This document shows positions 47,701 to 55,766 of a stretch of DNA of 64,000 nucleotides, piece after piece; position 1 is the first letter of the stretch, and each line of letters opens with the position of its first letter. The stretch lies in NCBI GenBank assembly GCA_000799755.1, contig JUHI01000002.1, positions 434,001 through 498,000 of the forward strand, written 5' to 3'. Below the pieces are notes generated by a model that saw only the letters and a list, made by a program, of their open reading frames with translations, was not told the DNA's origin and did no database searches. The position numbers and the translations under genes are program-made. The stretch comes from Martinezella tropici (GTDB lineage: Bacteria; Pseudomonadota; Alphaproteobacteria; Rhizobiales; Rhizobiaceae).

Positions 47701-48132
47701 GGAAACGGCGAAGCTTTGGATCGCCTGGCCGACGACATCGACCTTGGAAACGATCGGCGCATCAATCGTCGATGGCAGGTTGCCGCGGATGCGGTCAATG
47801 GCGTCCTTGGTGTCCTGAACCGCCTGCTGCGTCGGCACTTCCAGGCGGAAGATGACGACGGTCTGCGATTGGCCGTCGGTGACGGTCGACTGGATCTCGT
47901 CGATGCCGTTGATGCTGGCGACAGCGTCTTCGATCTCTTTCGTCACCTGCATTTCGAGTTCGGCCGGCGAGGCGCCGCTCTGCGTCACGGTGACGTTGAC
48001 GACGGGCACGTCGATGTTGGGGAAGCGGGTGATCGGCAGGTTGAAGAAAGCGTGCGCGCCCACCACCATCAGCAGGAAGAAGCCGAGGAGCGGGGCGACG
48101 GGATTTCGGATGGACCAGGCGGAGAAATTCAT
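44785..48132 (-). CDS. RND efflux transporter, HAE1-type inner membrane pump
   Basis: 1115 residues, twelve membrane helices and two large periplasmic loops. The proton-relay helix carries GILVDDAIVEIENI (two adjacent Asp), as in AcrB-type pumps. The last 60 residues form a charged coiled-coil-like tail (VNENRQSLATLEERLEAMENG). It is the permease of a tripartite pump with the adaptor encoded 14 bases upstream. No TolC-type gene is nearby, so an outer membrane partner must be encoded elsewhere. Substrate unknown; heavy-metal HME motifs are not seen. Confidence 0.93.
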   Translation of the reverse strand: MNFSAWSIRNPVAPLLGFFLLMVVGAHAFFNLPITRFPNIDVPVVNVTVTQSGASPAELEMQVTKEIEDAVASINGIDEIQSTVTDGQSQTVVIFRLEVPTQQAVQDTKDAIDRIRGNLPSTIDAPIVSKVDVVGQAIQSFAVSSPNMTLEELSWFVDDTVKRALQGKAGIGRVDRYGGADREVRIELDPNKLNAYGITALSVSQQLRSTNIDLGSGRGQVAGSEQAIRVLGDARNVAQLADTTIALTNGRFVKLSALGAIKDTYQEPKSFSRFNSAPVVTFGVFRAKGASEVTVAQTVADTLDKVRAENPNVSIEKIDDSVYYTYGNYESAMHTLIEGAILAVIVVFLFLRNWRATLISAVALPLSAIPTFWVMNQIGFSLNLVSFLALTLATGILVDDAIVEIENIARHIKMGKTPYRAAIDAADEIGLAVIATTFTIIAVFVPVSFMPGIPGQYFIQFGLTVAFSVFFSLLVARLITPMMAAYLMRAEDGVDDHHDNDGRFMRGYSWLVRVTTKKWYTRYPTLVAAFAFSVASVFALIMFVPGSFIPPEDSSRIVLSAELPPNARLDDTEQATNEIYRRVKGIDGVDSVFVLGGASPKGDLELRRATVTLTLGKLDQSLTKKLVNDVLGSLPVIGPYLPKVAVNGRVRPQWEIEKEVFAKLRSIPDVRITKLNDRGDRDLTYNFLSRSEKDLNQAVGILEAKLRTDPALANVSADGALPRPELQIYPRKDEAARLGITPQMISDTIRVATIGDIDASLAKISLDDRQIPIRVQASLGMRQDLAAIRALRIKTSMGTTGQASTNATVPLSSVADIDYSEGLSSIKRNNRFRVVAIGADLPQGVALDTASEHFLDIVNNAKIPATVHLAESGDTKVQKEMEQSFGNAMLLGLLLVLTVLILLFKDVIQPFTILLSLPLAIGGVALALIVTGNALSMPVMIGILMLMGIVTKNAILLVDFAIEMMHQGMPRLEAVVEAGRKRARPIIMTSIAMSAGMLPSALGVGEGGSFRAPMAIAVIGGIIVSTVLSLVVVPSFFLIMDDLSRLLGYLFGRLVGKKDADDVVVTKEGLAVAVNENRQSLATLEERLEAMENGDARGSKPTATNVLRLPPLAAE

Positions 48133-48146
48133 CTTGCCGTTCTCGC

Positions 48147-49337
48147 TCAGTTGGAGGCTTGCGACGCGTCGCGTACCGGCGTGATGTGGTCGCCGTCACG
48201 CACATAGGCGCCGGCCTTGGCGACGACCTCGTCACCTGCCTGCAGCCCCTTGAGGATCTCGACATAGCCGCCGTCCTGAATGCCGGTCTCGACAGTCACG
48301 AACTTGACGACGCCGTTTTCGACCTTGCGGGCCGATGAGCCGTTTTCCTCACTGTTGACCGCCGTCAGGGGCAGCGCGATCCCATCTCCCTGGCGAATGA
48401 TGATCTCGGCGCTGCCATACATACCGGCACGCGCCTTCTCGCCATCATCGATGGAAATATGCACAGCGCCGAGGCGGGTGACGGGATCGACGATCGGCGC
48501 GACGAGGCGGACGGTTCCAGCAAGCTTTTCGCGATTGCCGGAGAGGGCGATGAAAGCCTTCTGCCCGGTCGAGATCTTGGTGATGTCGCTCTCGGACACA
48601 TCGACCACCAGCTCGAGCTGGCTATCCCGGATGATGGTGAAAAGCGGATCGCCATTGCCGTTGGCGATGGCGCCGATGCGGGCATCGCGCGAGGCGACGG
48701 TGCCTGCGACCGGGGTCTTGATGCCGGTACGGGCAAGTTTCAGGTCGGTGTCGGCGATCTGGCTGTCGGTGACCTTGAGATCGGCCTCGGCAACCGCGAT
48801 CGCCTGCTCGGCGGAGACCACGCGCGCCTTGTTGGCGGCAGCGGCGGCATTCGCCTGCTCCACGGCGGAGGTTGACATCGTGCCCTTGGCGCCCATGGTC
48901 ACGGCGCGCACGCGCTGCAATTCGGCCTCTTCCGCATTGGCGTGCGCTTCGGTGAGCTGCGCGCGCAACTGCGCCAGGCTTGCCTCGCCCTTCGCCCGTG
49001 TCGCCTGCATCTGGCTCTTTTGCAGGATCAGCGCATCGTCGTTCAGCGTGGCGAGCGTGCTGTTCGCCTCGACCTTGTCGCCGACATCGGCGTTGAGCGA
49101 ACGGATCGACAGGCCATCCACCTGCGGCTGGATGTAGACCTCCTCGACGGCCTTCACCGTCCCGGTCGCGACGACCTTGTCGGTCAAATGACGCACCGCG
49201 GCTGTGGTGATGACGATTGCGGGCAGGTTCTGCTTCGGCGTGGTGACGGCGGGCTGCTCTGCCAGGGCGGCGGGCGCGGCCAGCAGGGAAAGCAGTATGG
49301 CAGTCGTGCTCAGAAGTCTAAACGGCGTGAGGGCCAT
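48147..49337 (-). CDS. RND efflux periplasmic adaptor (HlyD/MFP family)
   Basis: 396 residues. A signal peptide (MALTPFRLLSTTAILLSLLA ... ALAEQ) precedes the lipoyl-like and helical-hairpin domains (VDGLSIRSLNADVGDKVEAN, then a ~90-residue coiled coil) and a beta-barrel domain. The start at MALTPF gives the signal peptide; a longer reading does not. It links the pump to an outer membrane channel. It is in one operon with the pump gene. Confidence 0.9.
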   Translation of the reverse strand: MALTPFRLLSTTAILLSLLAAPAALAEQPAVTTPKQNLPAIVITTAAVRHLTDKVVATGTVKAVEEVYIQPQVDGLSIRSLNADVGDKVEANSTLATLNDDALILQKSQMQATRAKGEASLAQLRAQLTEAHANAEEAELQRVRAVTMGAKGTMSTSAVEQANAAAAANKARVVSAEQAIAVAEADLKVTDSQIADTDLKLARTGIKTPVAGTVASRDARIGAIANGNGDPLFTIIRDSQLELVVDVSESDITKISTGQKAFIALSGNREKLAGTVRLVAPIVDPVTRLGAVHISIDDGEKARAGMYGSAEIIIRQGDGIALPLTAVNSEENGSSARKVENGVVKFVTVETGIQDGGYVEILKGLQAGDEVVAKAGAYVRDGDHITPVRDASQASN

Positions 49338-49731
49338 GCGTCCGGTTCCAGTTCGGCGTTTGGTCAAAGGAATTTCGCTGTTTTCCGTCGCGAACACGGG
49401 GGATCACTGCATGCGGGCCGGATTCCCCGGCGGATCAATATCCGTCTGTCATGCCTTGCAGGTCCCTCATCCTAAAATCGCTGCTGTAGATGGGAGCGGT
49501 TTTCAATTCTCGCAAGATCACGAGAAAATGATTTCGCGGGCATTTCTACTGGTCACAACCGTGCGAAGCAATCACGGCATTGTGATGTCGGCATTCGAAT
49601 AATTGATAGCCGAGGGCTTTTCAGCCAGATGCAGCAAGAAAGCCAGCCTTTTGTTGCTGCTGTTACAAAATGAAAAAAAACGCGCGGGACCGGAAGCCTC
49701 GCGCGTTTCCATGATTTGACGTGCCTTGAGA
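49338..49731. other. intergenic region with SBP terminator
   Basis: 394 bases between the RND operon start and the end of the NMT1-type binding-protein gene. Its right end contains the terminator listed separately. The rest has no clear operator; a TetR or MarR gene for the pump is not present beside it. Confidence 0.4.
49674..49710 (-). terminator. terminator of the pyrimidine transporter operon
   Basis: On the minus strand AAACGCGCG and CGCGCGTTTTTTTT enclose a 13-base loop, followed by T and A runs. It lies 21 bases past the binding-protein stop. Strong intrinsic terminator. Confidence 0.85.
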
Positions 49732-50700
49732 CTACTTCAGAGCGGCGTCCGTGATCTCGTGCGTATAGGCGCCGGACGGCTTCTTGTTGATGATCTTCTG
49801 GTCGAGCAAGGCTTCGGCCGTACGGTCATAGGTCTTCATGTCGAGCTTGCCGTTGCCGATGAGCTTGGCGACTTCGGCCGCCATGCGCTTCTGGTGGTTT
49901 TCATCCTGACCGCCATTGTCCATGACGATTTCGGCGGCTTCATCCGGATGCTCGACGGCATATTTCCAGCCCTTCATGGAAGCGCGGACAAACTTCACCA
50001 TGTCGGCCTTGAACTTCGCATCCTTCAGCTTGTCTTCCTTGACGTAGAGGCCGTCTTCCAGAAGGTCGTTGCCGAGCTTGGTGTAGTTGAAGACGGTCAG
50101 GTCTTCGGGCTTGAAGCCGGCATCGATCGCCTGCCAGTATTCGTTATAGGTCATGACGGAGATGCAGTCGGCCTGCTTCTGAACCAGCGGCTGCACGTCG
50201 AAGCTCTGCTTGAGAACGTTGACGCCATCCTTGCCGCCGTCGGTCTTCAGGCCAAGCTTGTGCATCCAGGCAAAGAACGGATATTCGTTGCCGTAGAACC
50301 AGACGCCGAGGGTGTGGCCCTTGAAATCCTTCTCCGTCTTGACCGGGCCGTCCTTCGGGCAGATCAGCTCCAGGCCGGATTTTTCGTAGGGCTGGGCGAT
50401 GTTGATCAGCGGCACGCCCTTTTCGCGGGCAACGAGCGCACCACCCATCCAGTCGACGATGACGTCGGCGCCGCCGCCGGCGATCACCTGCTCCGGAGCG
50501 ATATCGGGGCCGCCGGGCTTGATGTCGACGTCGAGGCCTTCCTCCTTGTAGAAGCCCTTGTCCTTGGCGACGAAGTAACCGCCGAACTGGGCCTGAGCCA
50601 CCCATTTCAGCTGCAGCGTCACCTTGTCTGCCGCCATTGCAGCCTGGGTGGCGGCGAGCGTCATGGCGCTTGCCATCAATGCAAACATTATTTTTTTCAT
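49732..50700 (-). CDS. NMT1/THI5-family ABC transporter substrate-binding protein
   Basis: 322 residues with a signal peptide (~1-23, ending AAMAAD) and an NMT1/SsuA-type periplasmic fold (LQLKWVAQAQFGGYFVAKDK, LDVDIKPGGPDIAPEQV). The family binds pyrimidine-like rings (hydroxymethylpyrimidine), aromatic or sulfonate compounds. Here two permeases and an ATPase precede it, and pyrimidine-degradation enzymes lie next to that block. A uracil or thymine related ligand is therefore likely but inferred. Confidence 0.88.
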   Translation of the reverse strand: MKKIMFALMASAMTLAATQAAMAADKVTLQLKWVAQAQFGGYFVAKDKGFYKEEGLDVDIKPGGPDIAPEQVIAGGGADVIVDWMGGALVAREKGVPLINIAQPYEKSGLELICPKDGPVKTEKDFKGHTLGVWFYGNEYPFFAWMHKLGLKTDGGKDGVNVLKQSFDVQPLVQKQADCISVMTYNEYWQAIDAGFKPEDLTVFNYTKLGNDLLEDGLYVKEDKLKDAKFKADMVKFVRASMKGWKYAVEHPDEAAEIVMDNGGQDENHQKRMAAEVAKLIGNGKLDMKTYDRTAEALLDQKIINKKPSGAYTHEITDAALK

Positions 50701-50756
50701 GTCTTCACCCTTTTCCCTCTGGAGTTATGCCTCGATCCCTTGGAAGAGATCCTGGA

Positions 50757-51890
50757 TTACGTCTGCCCACCACGGATAGACGGATGCCAGAACGTCACCA
50801 TTCGTTCGATGATGGCGACGATACCGTAGAAGACGGAGCCGGCGATCGCGGCAACCGCGATCTCGGCCCAGACCATGTCGAGGTTCAACCGGCCATTCTC
50901 GGTTGAAATGCGAAAGCCCATGCCCGACATGGGGGTGCCGAAGAACTCCGCCACGATGGCACCAATCATGGCCAGGGTCGAGTTGATCTTCAGCGCATTG
51001 AAAATAAACGGAGCGGCTGCGGGCAGGCGCAGCTTGAACAGCGTCTGCCAGTAGCTCGATGCATAGGTGCGCATCAGGTCGCGCTCCATGTTGCCGGCGG
51101 CGGCAAGGCCTGTCACCGTATTCACCAGCATCGGGAAGAAGGTCATGATGACGACGACGGCCGCTTTGGACTGCCAGTCGAAGCCGAACCACATGACCAT
51201 GATCGGCGCGACGCCGATGATCGGCAGGGCCGAGACGAAATTGCTGATCGGCAGCAGGCCGCGGCGCAGGAAGGCGAAGCGGTCGGCAAGAATGGCGACG
51301 GCAAAGCCGCTGGCGCAGCCGATGATGTAGCCGATCAGGACAGAGGTCAGGATCGTCTGGCGCACATCGATCCAGAGCGTCGGCAGCGAGTTGGCGATGC
51401 GGGTGCCTATAGCGCTCGGCGGTGGCAGCAGTACAAGCGAAACGCCGGCGCCGCGGGTGATTGCTTCCCAGATGATCAATATCCACACGCCGAAGATTGC
51501 AGGGATCAGCAGCCGTAGCGAATAGCTGCCGGCGGTCGAATGCGCGCGCATCGACGACAGGACGGAAACGCAGCGCCAGGCCAACAGCCAGGCAGCGGCG
51601 ATCAGGATGAAGAAGGATGCCTGCGCCTTGCCCTCGTTGCCGGAAACTCCCGCCAACAGCAGCCATGCGGCGGCATGCGCGCCGAAGAAGAGGATCGCTG
51701 CGTTCAGCTCCTCGGAGAGGCGCATGAAGGAGAGTGCTGCGGCTGCGGCGATGAGAATGAAGATGACGAAGGTCGTTCCGCTACTGATCGGTGCTGCGGC
51801 ATCCGCCGCGAGCAGCGGCAATGCGGGAATCGCCAGAAGACAGAGAAGAATGGCAAGTACGCCCTGCCAAGGGAAATGAAAGGATCTCAT
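50757..51890 (-). CDS. ABC transporter permease (SsuC/TauC type) with N-terminal extension
   Basis: 377 residues. The C-terminal ~250 residues are a standard permease (SALPIIGVAPIMVMWFGFDW, then the EAA-like YASSYWQTLFKLRLPAAAPF loop). The N-terminal ~120 residues add about four membrane helices not found in SsuC. Its start overlaps the stop of the upstream permease gene by 4 bases. Together the two permeases probably form a heterodimer. Confidence 0.87.
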   Translation of the reverse strand: MRSFHFPWQGVLAILLCLLAIPALPLLAADAAAPISSGTTFVIFILIAAAAALSFMRLSEELNAAILFFGAHAAAWLLLAGVSGNEGKAQASFFILIAAAWLLAWRCVSVLSSMRAHSTAGSYSLRLLIPAIFGVWILIIWEAITRGAGVSLVLLPPPSAIGTRIANSLPTLWIDVRQTILTSVLIGYIIGCASGFAVAILADRFAFLRRGLLPISNFVSALPIIGVAPIMVMWFGFDWQSKAAVVVIMTFFPMLVNTVTGLAAAGNMERDLMRTYASSYWQTLFKLRLPAAAPFIFNALKINSTLAMIGAIVAEFFGTPMSGMGFRISTENGRLNLDMVWAEIAVAAIAGSVFYGIVAIIERMVTFWHPSIRGGQT

Positions 51891-52774
51891 GCCGTTCTGC
51901 CTCCCATCGAGCGCTCGACGATGCGGGCGGCGATGTTGACGATGCCGACGAGAATTGCCGCGAGGATGGAGCCCGCAACCAACGCGGCCCATATGTCGAT
52001 CGTCTGGCTGTAATAGGAGCCCGCGAGCAGTTTTGCGCCGATGCCGGCGACCGCGCCTGTGGGAAGTTCGCCGACAATGGTGCCGACGAGGCTTGCGGCG
52101 ATCGCCACCTTCATCGAGGTGAAGAGGAAGGGGATCGATGCCGGCACGCGCAGCTTCCAGAAGGTCTGCCAGCTGCTGGCATTATAGGTGCGCATCAGGT
52201 CGAGATGCATGATCTCAGGCGAGCGCAGGCCCTTCGTCATGCCGACCGTGACCGGGAAGAATGACAAATAGGTGGAAATCAGCGCCTTGGGGATCAGCCC
52301 GTCTATGCCGAGCGCGCTGAAGACGACGATGATCGTCGGTGCGATGGCAAGGATCGGGATCGTCTGCGACGCGATGATCCACGGCATGAGGCTGCGATCA
52401 AGCGCGACGAGGTGGACGATGCCGACGGCGAAGAGGACGCCGAGGATCGTGCCGAAGGCAAAGCCGACCGCCGTCGGAGCCAGCGTCACCCAGGCATTAT
52501 AGACAAGGCTGCGGTTGTTCGTGGGCACCCGCAGGAAGGTGTTTTCGAAGACGTTTTGCGCGACCTGATGCGGTGCGGGCAGGGTTGGTTTCGGCTGCGA
52601 CAGGGTCTTGCCAATGAATTCCACCGTCGTCGGCGTGACATTGCCGCGCCGGTCCATATCGCGCTGGAACGGCGCATTGAGGATAACGGCGCAGACGTAC
52701 CAGAGCAGAACGATCGCCAGTACGATCGTCGTGACCGGCAGGAACTTGTGCTTGAAGAACTGTTCCTTCTCCAT
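51887..52774 (-). CDS. ABC transporter permease (SsuC/TauC type)
   Basis: 295 residues, six to seven membrane helices. The EAA-like loop is YNASSWQTFWKLRVPASIPF. A ~55-residue periplasmic segment (DRRGNVTPTTVEFIGKTLSQ) follows the first helix. ATG at 52,774 has AGGGC upstream at good spacing; GTG at 52,780 is too close to it. It pairs with the permease gene downstream. Confidence 0.88.
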   Translation of the reverse strand: MEKEQFFKHKFLPVTTIVLAIVLLWYVCAVILNAPFQRDMDRRGNVTPTTVEFIGKTLSQPKPTLPAPHQVAQNVFENTFLRVPTNNRSLVYNAWVTLAPTAVGFAFGTILGVLFAVGIVHLVALDRSLMPWIIASQTIPILAIAPTIIVVFSALGIDGLIPKALISTYLSFFPVTVGMTKGLRSPEIMHLDLMRTYNASSWQTFWKLRVPASIPFLFTSMKVAIAASLVGTIVGELPTGAVAGIGAKLLAGSYYSQTIDIWAALVAGSILAAILVGIVNIAARIVERSMGGRTA

Positions 52775-52900
52775 GCTCACGCCCTTCCTTCTTCACACCG
52801 GCAAATGAGATTGGCTGTTGTGCCGAGGTCGCTCCCTCTCCCCTTGCACGGGGAGAGAGCTAGGGTGAGGGGTCGCCATGCGACGGAACTATCCTTCATC

Positions 52901-53692
52901 CTATTCCTCATAGCTGTGCCCCGCTCTCAGTCCTTCCCGGACGCGGTGGGCGATTTCGAGGAATTCAGGCGTCTCGCGAATGCCGAGCGGCCGCTCGGCC
53001 GGAAGCGTCGATTCGATGACATCGGTGACGCGGCCCGGGCGCGGCGACATGACCACGATCTTCGTCGAGAGATAGACCGCTTCCGGGATGGAGTGCGTGA
53101 CGAAGCAGATCGTCTTGTTCGTCTGTTTCCAGAGCTTCAGAAGCTGTTCGTTCAGATGGTCGCGGACGATTTCGTCAAGTGCGCCGAAAGGCTCGTCCAT
53201 CAGCAGCAGATCGGCATCGAAGGCCAGGGCGCGGGCGATCGAGGCGCGCTGCTGCATGCCGCCCGAAAGCTGCCAGGGAAATTTATGCTCGAAGCCGTTG
53301 AGATTGACGAGCTCCAGCGTCCGGGCGATGCGCTTGGCTTGTTCTTCCCGGTCATAGCCCATGATCTCGAGCGGCAGGGCGATGTTCTTCTCGATCGTGC
53401 GCCAGGGATAGAGGGCGGCCGCCTGGAAGACATAGCCGTAGGCACGGGCCTTGCGGGCATCCTCCGGCGACATGCCGTTGACACTGATGTCGCCCGACGT
53501 CTTGCGCTCGAGATCGGCGATGACGCGCAGGAAGGTGGTCTTGCCGCAGCCGGAAGGGCCGATGAAGGAAACGAAATCGCCCTTGCGAACATCGAGATCG
53601 ACATTGCTCAGCGCATGCACCGGCCCGTCATTCGTATTGTAGGTGAGACAGAGGTTCCGCGCGGAGACGACGGAGGAAGCGGATGACGTCAT
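52901..53692 (-). CDS. ABC transporter ATP-binding protein (SsuB/TauB type)
   Basis: 263 residues. Walker A GPSGCGKTT (45-53), signature LSGGMQQR, Walker B LLLMDEPFGALDE, His switch CFVTHSIPEAVYLS. First gene of the four-gene importer on this strand. It powers the two permeases. The ATG at 53,692 or 53,698 may be used. Confidence 0.9.
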   Translation of the reverse strand: MTSSASSVVSARNLCLTYNTNDGPVHALSNVDLDVRKGDFVSFIGPSGCGKTTFLRVIADLERKTSGDISVNGMSPEDARKARAYGYVFQAAALYPWRTIEKNIALPLEIMGYDREEQAKRIARTLELVNLNGFEHKFPWQLSGGMQQRASIARALAFDADLLLMDEPFGALDEIVRDHLNEQLLKLWKQTNKTICFVTHSIPEAVYLSTKIVVMSPRPGRVTDVIESTLPAERPLGIRETPEFLEIAHRVREGLRAGHSYEE

Positions 53693-53816
53693 TAACACCT
53701 ACCAGTCCTGTTTTCGCCGCATGGATGGGGCGGATTGCGTGTTATCCTGTCTGGCATTGCCGCAGTCCGGAGAGGCGAGAGTGCCTTGCGGCTGCCGGAC
53801 CGGGGGGAGCAATGCC

Positions 53817-54230
53817 ATGAGTGTCTCATCGAAGCCCACCTGCCGTATTGTGCGGCCCGGCAGCACCTATGCCGGAAAACAAGGCCTCAGCTATTTCGAA
53901 GGGATTGCCGCCGAGACCGTAGGCTCGACGGGGATCTGCATGCATCTCTTGACCATCCCGCCCGGCGCGCGCGCCAAGGCGCATCTTCACGCCTCGCATG
54001 AGACTGCGATCTATGCGATCTCCGGCGAGACGCATTGCTGGTTCGGAGACAGGCTGGAGGAGCACGTTATCGTGCGCGAAGGTGAGATGTTCTATATTCC
54101 GGCCGGCGTTCCGCATCTTCCCGCCAACCTCAGCGACCGGCCGGCGACAGCTGTCATCGCGCGCACCGACCCGAACGAGCAGGAAAGCGTGGTCCTGCTG
54201 CCGGATCTGGAGCGGTATGTGCCGCGCTAG
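53817..54230 (+). CDS. cupin-domain protein
   Basis: 137 residues, a single cupin barrel. Metal-type ligands are in HLHASHETAIY (His, His, Glu) and GVPHLP (His), with the glycine of EEHVIVREGEMFYIPAG. GGGGGGAGC precedes the ATG. It is transcribed against its neighbours, between the transporter operon and the dihydropyrimidinase gene. The role is unknown; cupins near ring-degrading operons are often small isomerases or sensors. Confidence 0.82.
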   Translation: MSVSSKPTCRIVRPGSTYAGKQGLSYFEGIAAETVGSTGICMHLLTIPPGARAKAHLHASHETAIYAISGETHCWFGDRLEEHVIVREGEMFYIPAGVPHLPANLSDRPATAVIARTDPNEQESVVLLPDLERYVPR

Positions 54231-54263
54231 GCGGCCGATGAGCCGAAGCGCTGGAGCCAAGCC

Positions 54264-55718
54264 CTATACCCCGCTGGCGGGGATGCCGCTGCGCTGAACC
54301 TTGCGCGGCGCGGTGACTTCTTTCCAGGTCGAAAGCGCCCGGTTGACGGCGGTGAACGGGTCGCGCTTGACGAACTCGCCGTGGCCTTCGCGGGTCTTGA
54401 CCGTGCCTTCCTCGATGGCGACGCCGCCGCGCGTCAGCGTATAGCGCGGCAGGCCCGTCACTTCCTTGCCTTCGAAGACGTTGTAGTCGATCGCCGATTG
54501 CTGGGTCTTTGCGGCGATGGTCTTCGAGCGCTTCGGGTCCCAGATGACGATATCGGCGTCGGCGCCGACGAGGATCGCGCCCTTCTTCGGATAGATGTTG
54601 AGGATCTTGGCGATGTTGGTCGAGGTGGCGGCGACGAATTCGTTCATCGTCAGCCGGCCGGTGTTGACGCCATAGGTCCAGAGCATCGGCATGCGATCCT
54701 CGAGGCCGCCGGTGCCGTTCGGGATCTTGGTGAAGTCGTTGAGGCCGAAACGCTTCTGCTCGGTCGTAAAGGCGCAATGGTCGGTCGCGACCACCTGCAG
54801 CGAGCCGGAGGCAAGACCGGCCCAGAGACTGTCCTGATGCTGCTTGTTGCGGAAGGGCGGCGACATGACGCGGCGCGCGGCATGATCCCAATCCGGGTTG
54901 GCATATTCACTTTCGTCCAGCGTCAGATGCTGGATCAGCGGCTCACCATAGACCCGCATGCCCTTCTGACGGGCGCGGCGGATGGCTTCATGGGCCTGCT
55001 CGCAGGAGGTATGGACGATGTAGACCGGCGAGCCTGCCATGTCGGCAATCATGATGGCGCGGTTCGTTGCCTCGCCTTCGACCTCAGCAGGCCGTGAGTA
55101 AGCATGCGCTTCCGGGCCGTTATTGCCTTCTGCCAGCAGCTTTGCCTGCATCTGCGCGACTACATCGCCGTTTTCGGCGTGAACGAGCGGCAAGGCGCCG
55201 AGTTCTGCGCAGCGCTGGAAGGAGGAGAACATCTCGTCGTCATCCACCATCAGCGCGCCCTTGTAGGCCATGAAGTGCTTGAAGGTGTTGATGCCCTTGT
55301 CGCGGACGATGGCTTCCATCTCGTTGAAGACCTGTTCACCCCACCAGGTAATCGCCATGTGGAAGGAATAATCACAGGTCGCGCGGGTGGACTTGTTGTC
55401 CCACATGGTGAGTGCTTCAAGCAGCGACTGGCCGGGTGAGGGGAGGGCGAAATCCACCACCATCGTCGTGCCGCCGGCAAGGGCCGCGCGCGTGCCGCTT
55501 TCGAAATCGTCGGAGGAATAGGTTCCCATGAACGGCATTTCGAGATGCGTATGCGGATCGATGCCGCCGGGCATGACGTAGCAGCCGGAAGCGTCAAGCA
55601 CCTCGTTGCCCGACAGGTTCTGCCCGATTTCGACGATCTTGCCGCCTTCGACCTTGACGTCTGCCTTATAGGTCAGGTCGGCCGTGACGATAGTTCCACC
55701 CTTGATGACTGTGCTCAT
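54264..55718 (-). CDS. hydA: dihydropyrimidinase
   Basis: 484 residues. It opens the ring of dihydrouracil and dihydrothymine to the N-carbamoyl beta-amino acid, the second step of reductive pyrimidine degradation. Zinc ligands His56 and His58 (DPHTHLEMPF), the carbamylated Lys153 (MAYKGAL) and LVHAENGD are present. Length is typical. It follows the amidase gene by 48 bases on the same strand, so the two are co-transcribed. Hydantoinase activity is common in this family. Confidence 0.94.
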   Translation of the reverse strand: MSTVIKGGTIVTADLTYKADVKVEGGKIVEIGQNLSGNEVLDASGCYVMPGGIDPHTHLEMPFMGTYSSDDFESGTRAALAGGTTMVVDFALPSPGQSLLEALTMWDNKSTRATCDYSFHMAITWWGEQVFNEMEAIVRDKGINTFKHFMAYKGALMVDDDEMFSSFQRCAELGALPLVHAENGDVVAQMQAKLLAEGNNGPEAHAYSRPAEVEGEATNRAIMIADMAGSPVYIVHTSCEQAHEAIRRARQKGMRVYGEPLIQHLTLDESEYANPDWDHAARRVMSPPFRNKQHQDSLWAGLASGSLQVVATDHCAFTTEQKRFGLNDFTKIPNGTGGLEDRMPMLWTYGVNTGRLTMNEFVAATSTNIAKILNIYPKKGAILVGADADIVIWDPKRSKTIAAKTQQSAIDYNVFEGKEVTGLPRYTLTRGGVAIEEGTVKTREGHGEFVKRDPFTAVNRALSTWKEVTAPRKVQRSGIPASGV

Positions 55719-55766
55719 GGCGCATGCTCCAGATGTGTGAAGTTCCGATGTTGGGAATCGTGGCCG

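Noticed and set aside
45235..48207. 990-codon open frame on the + strand
   Set aside because: It lies fully antisense to the RND pump gene, and its His/Asp/Gln/Arg-rich composition is typical of a reverse-strand shadow in GC-rich DNA.
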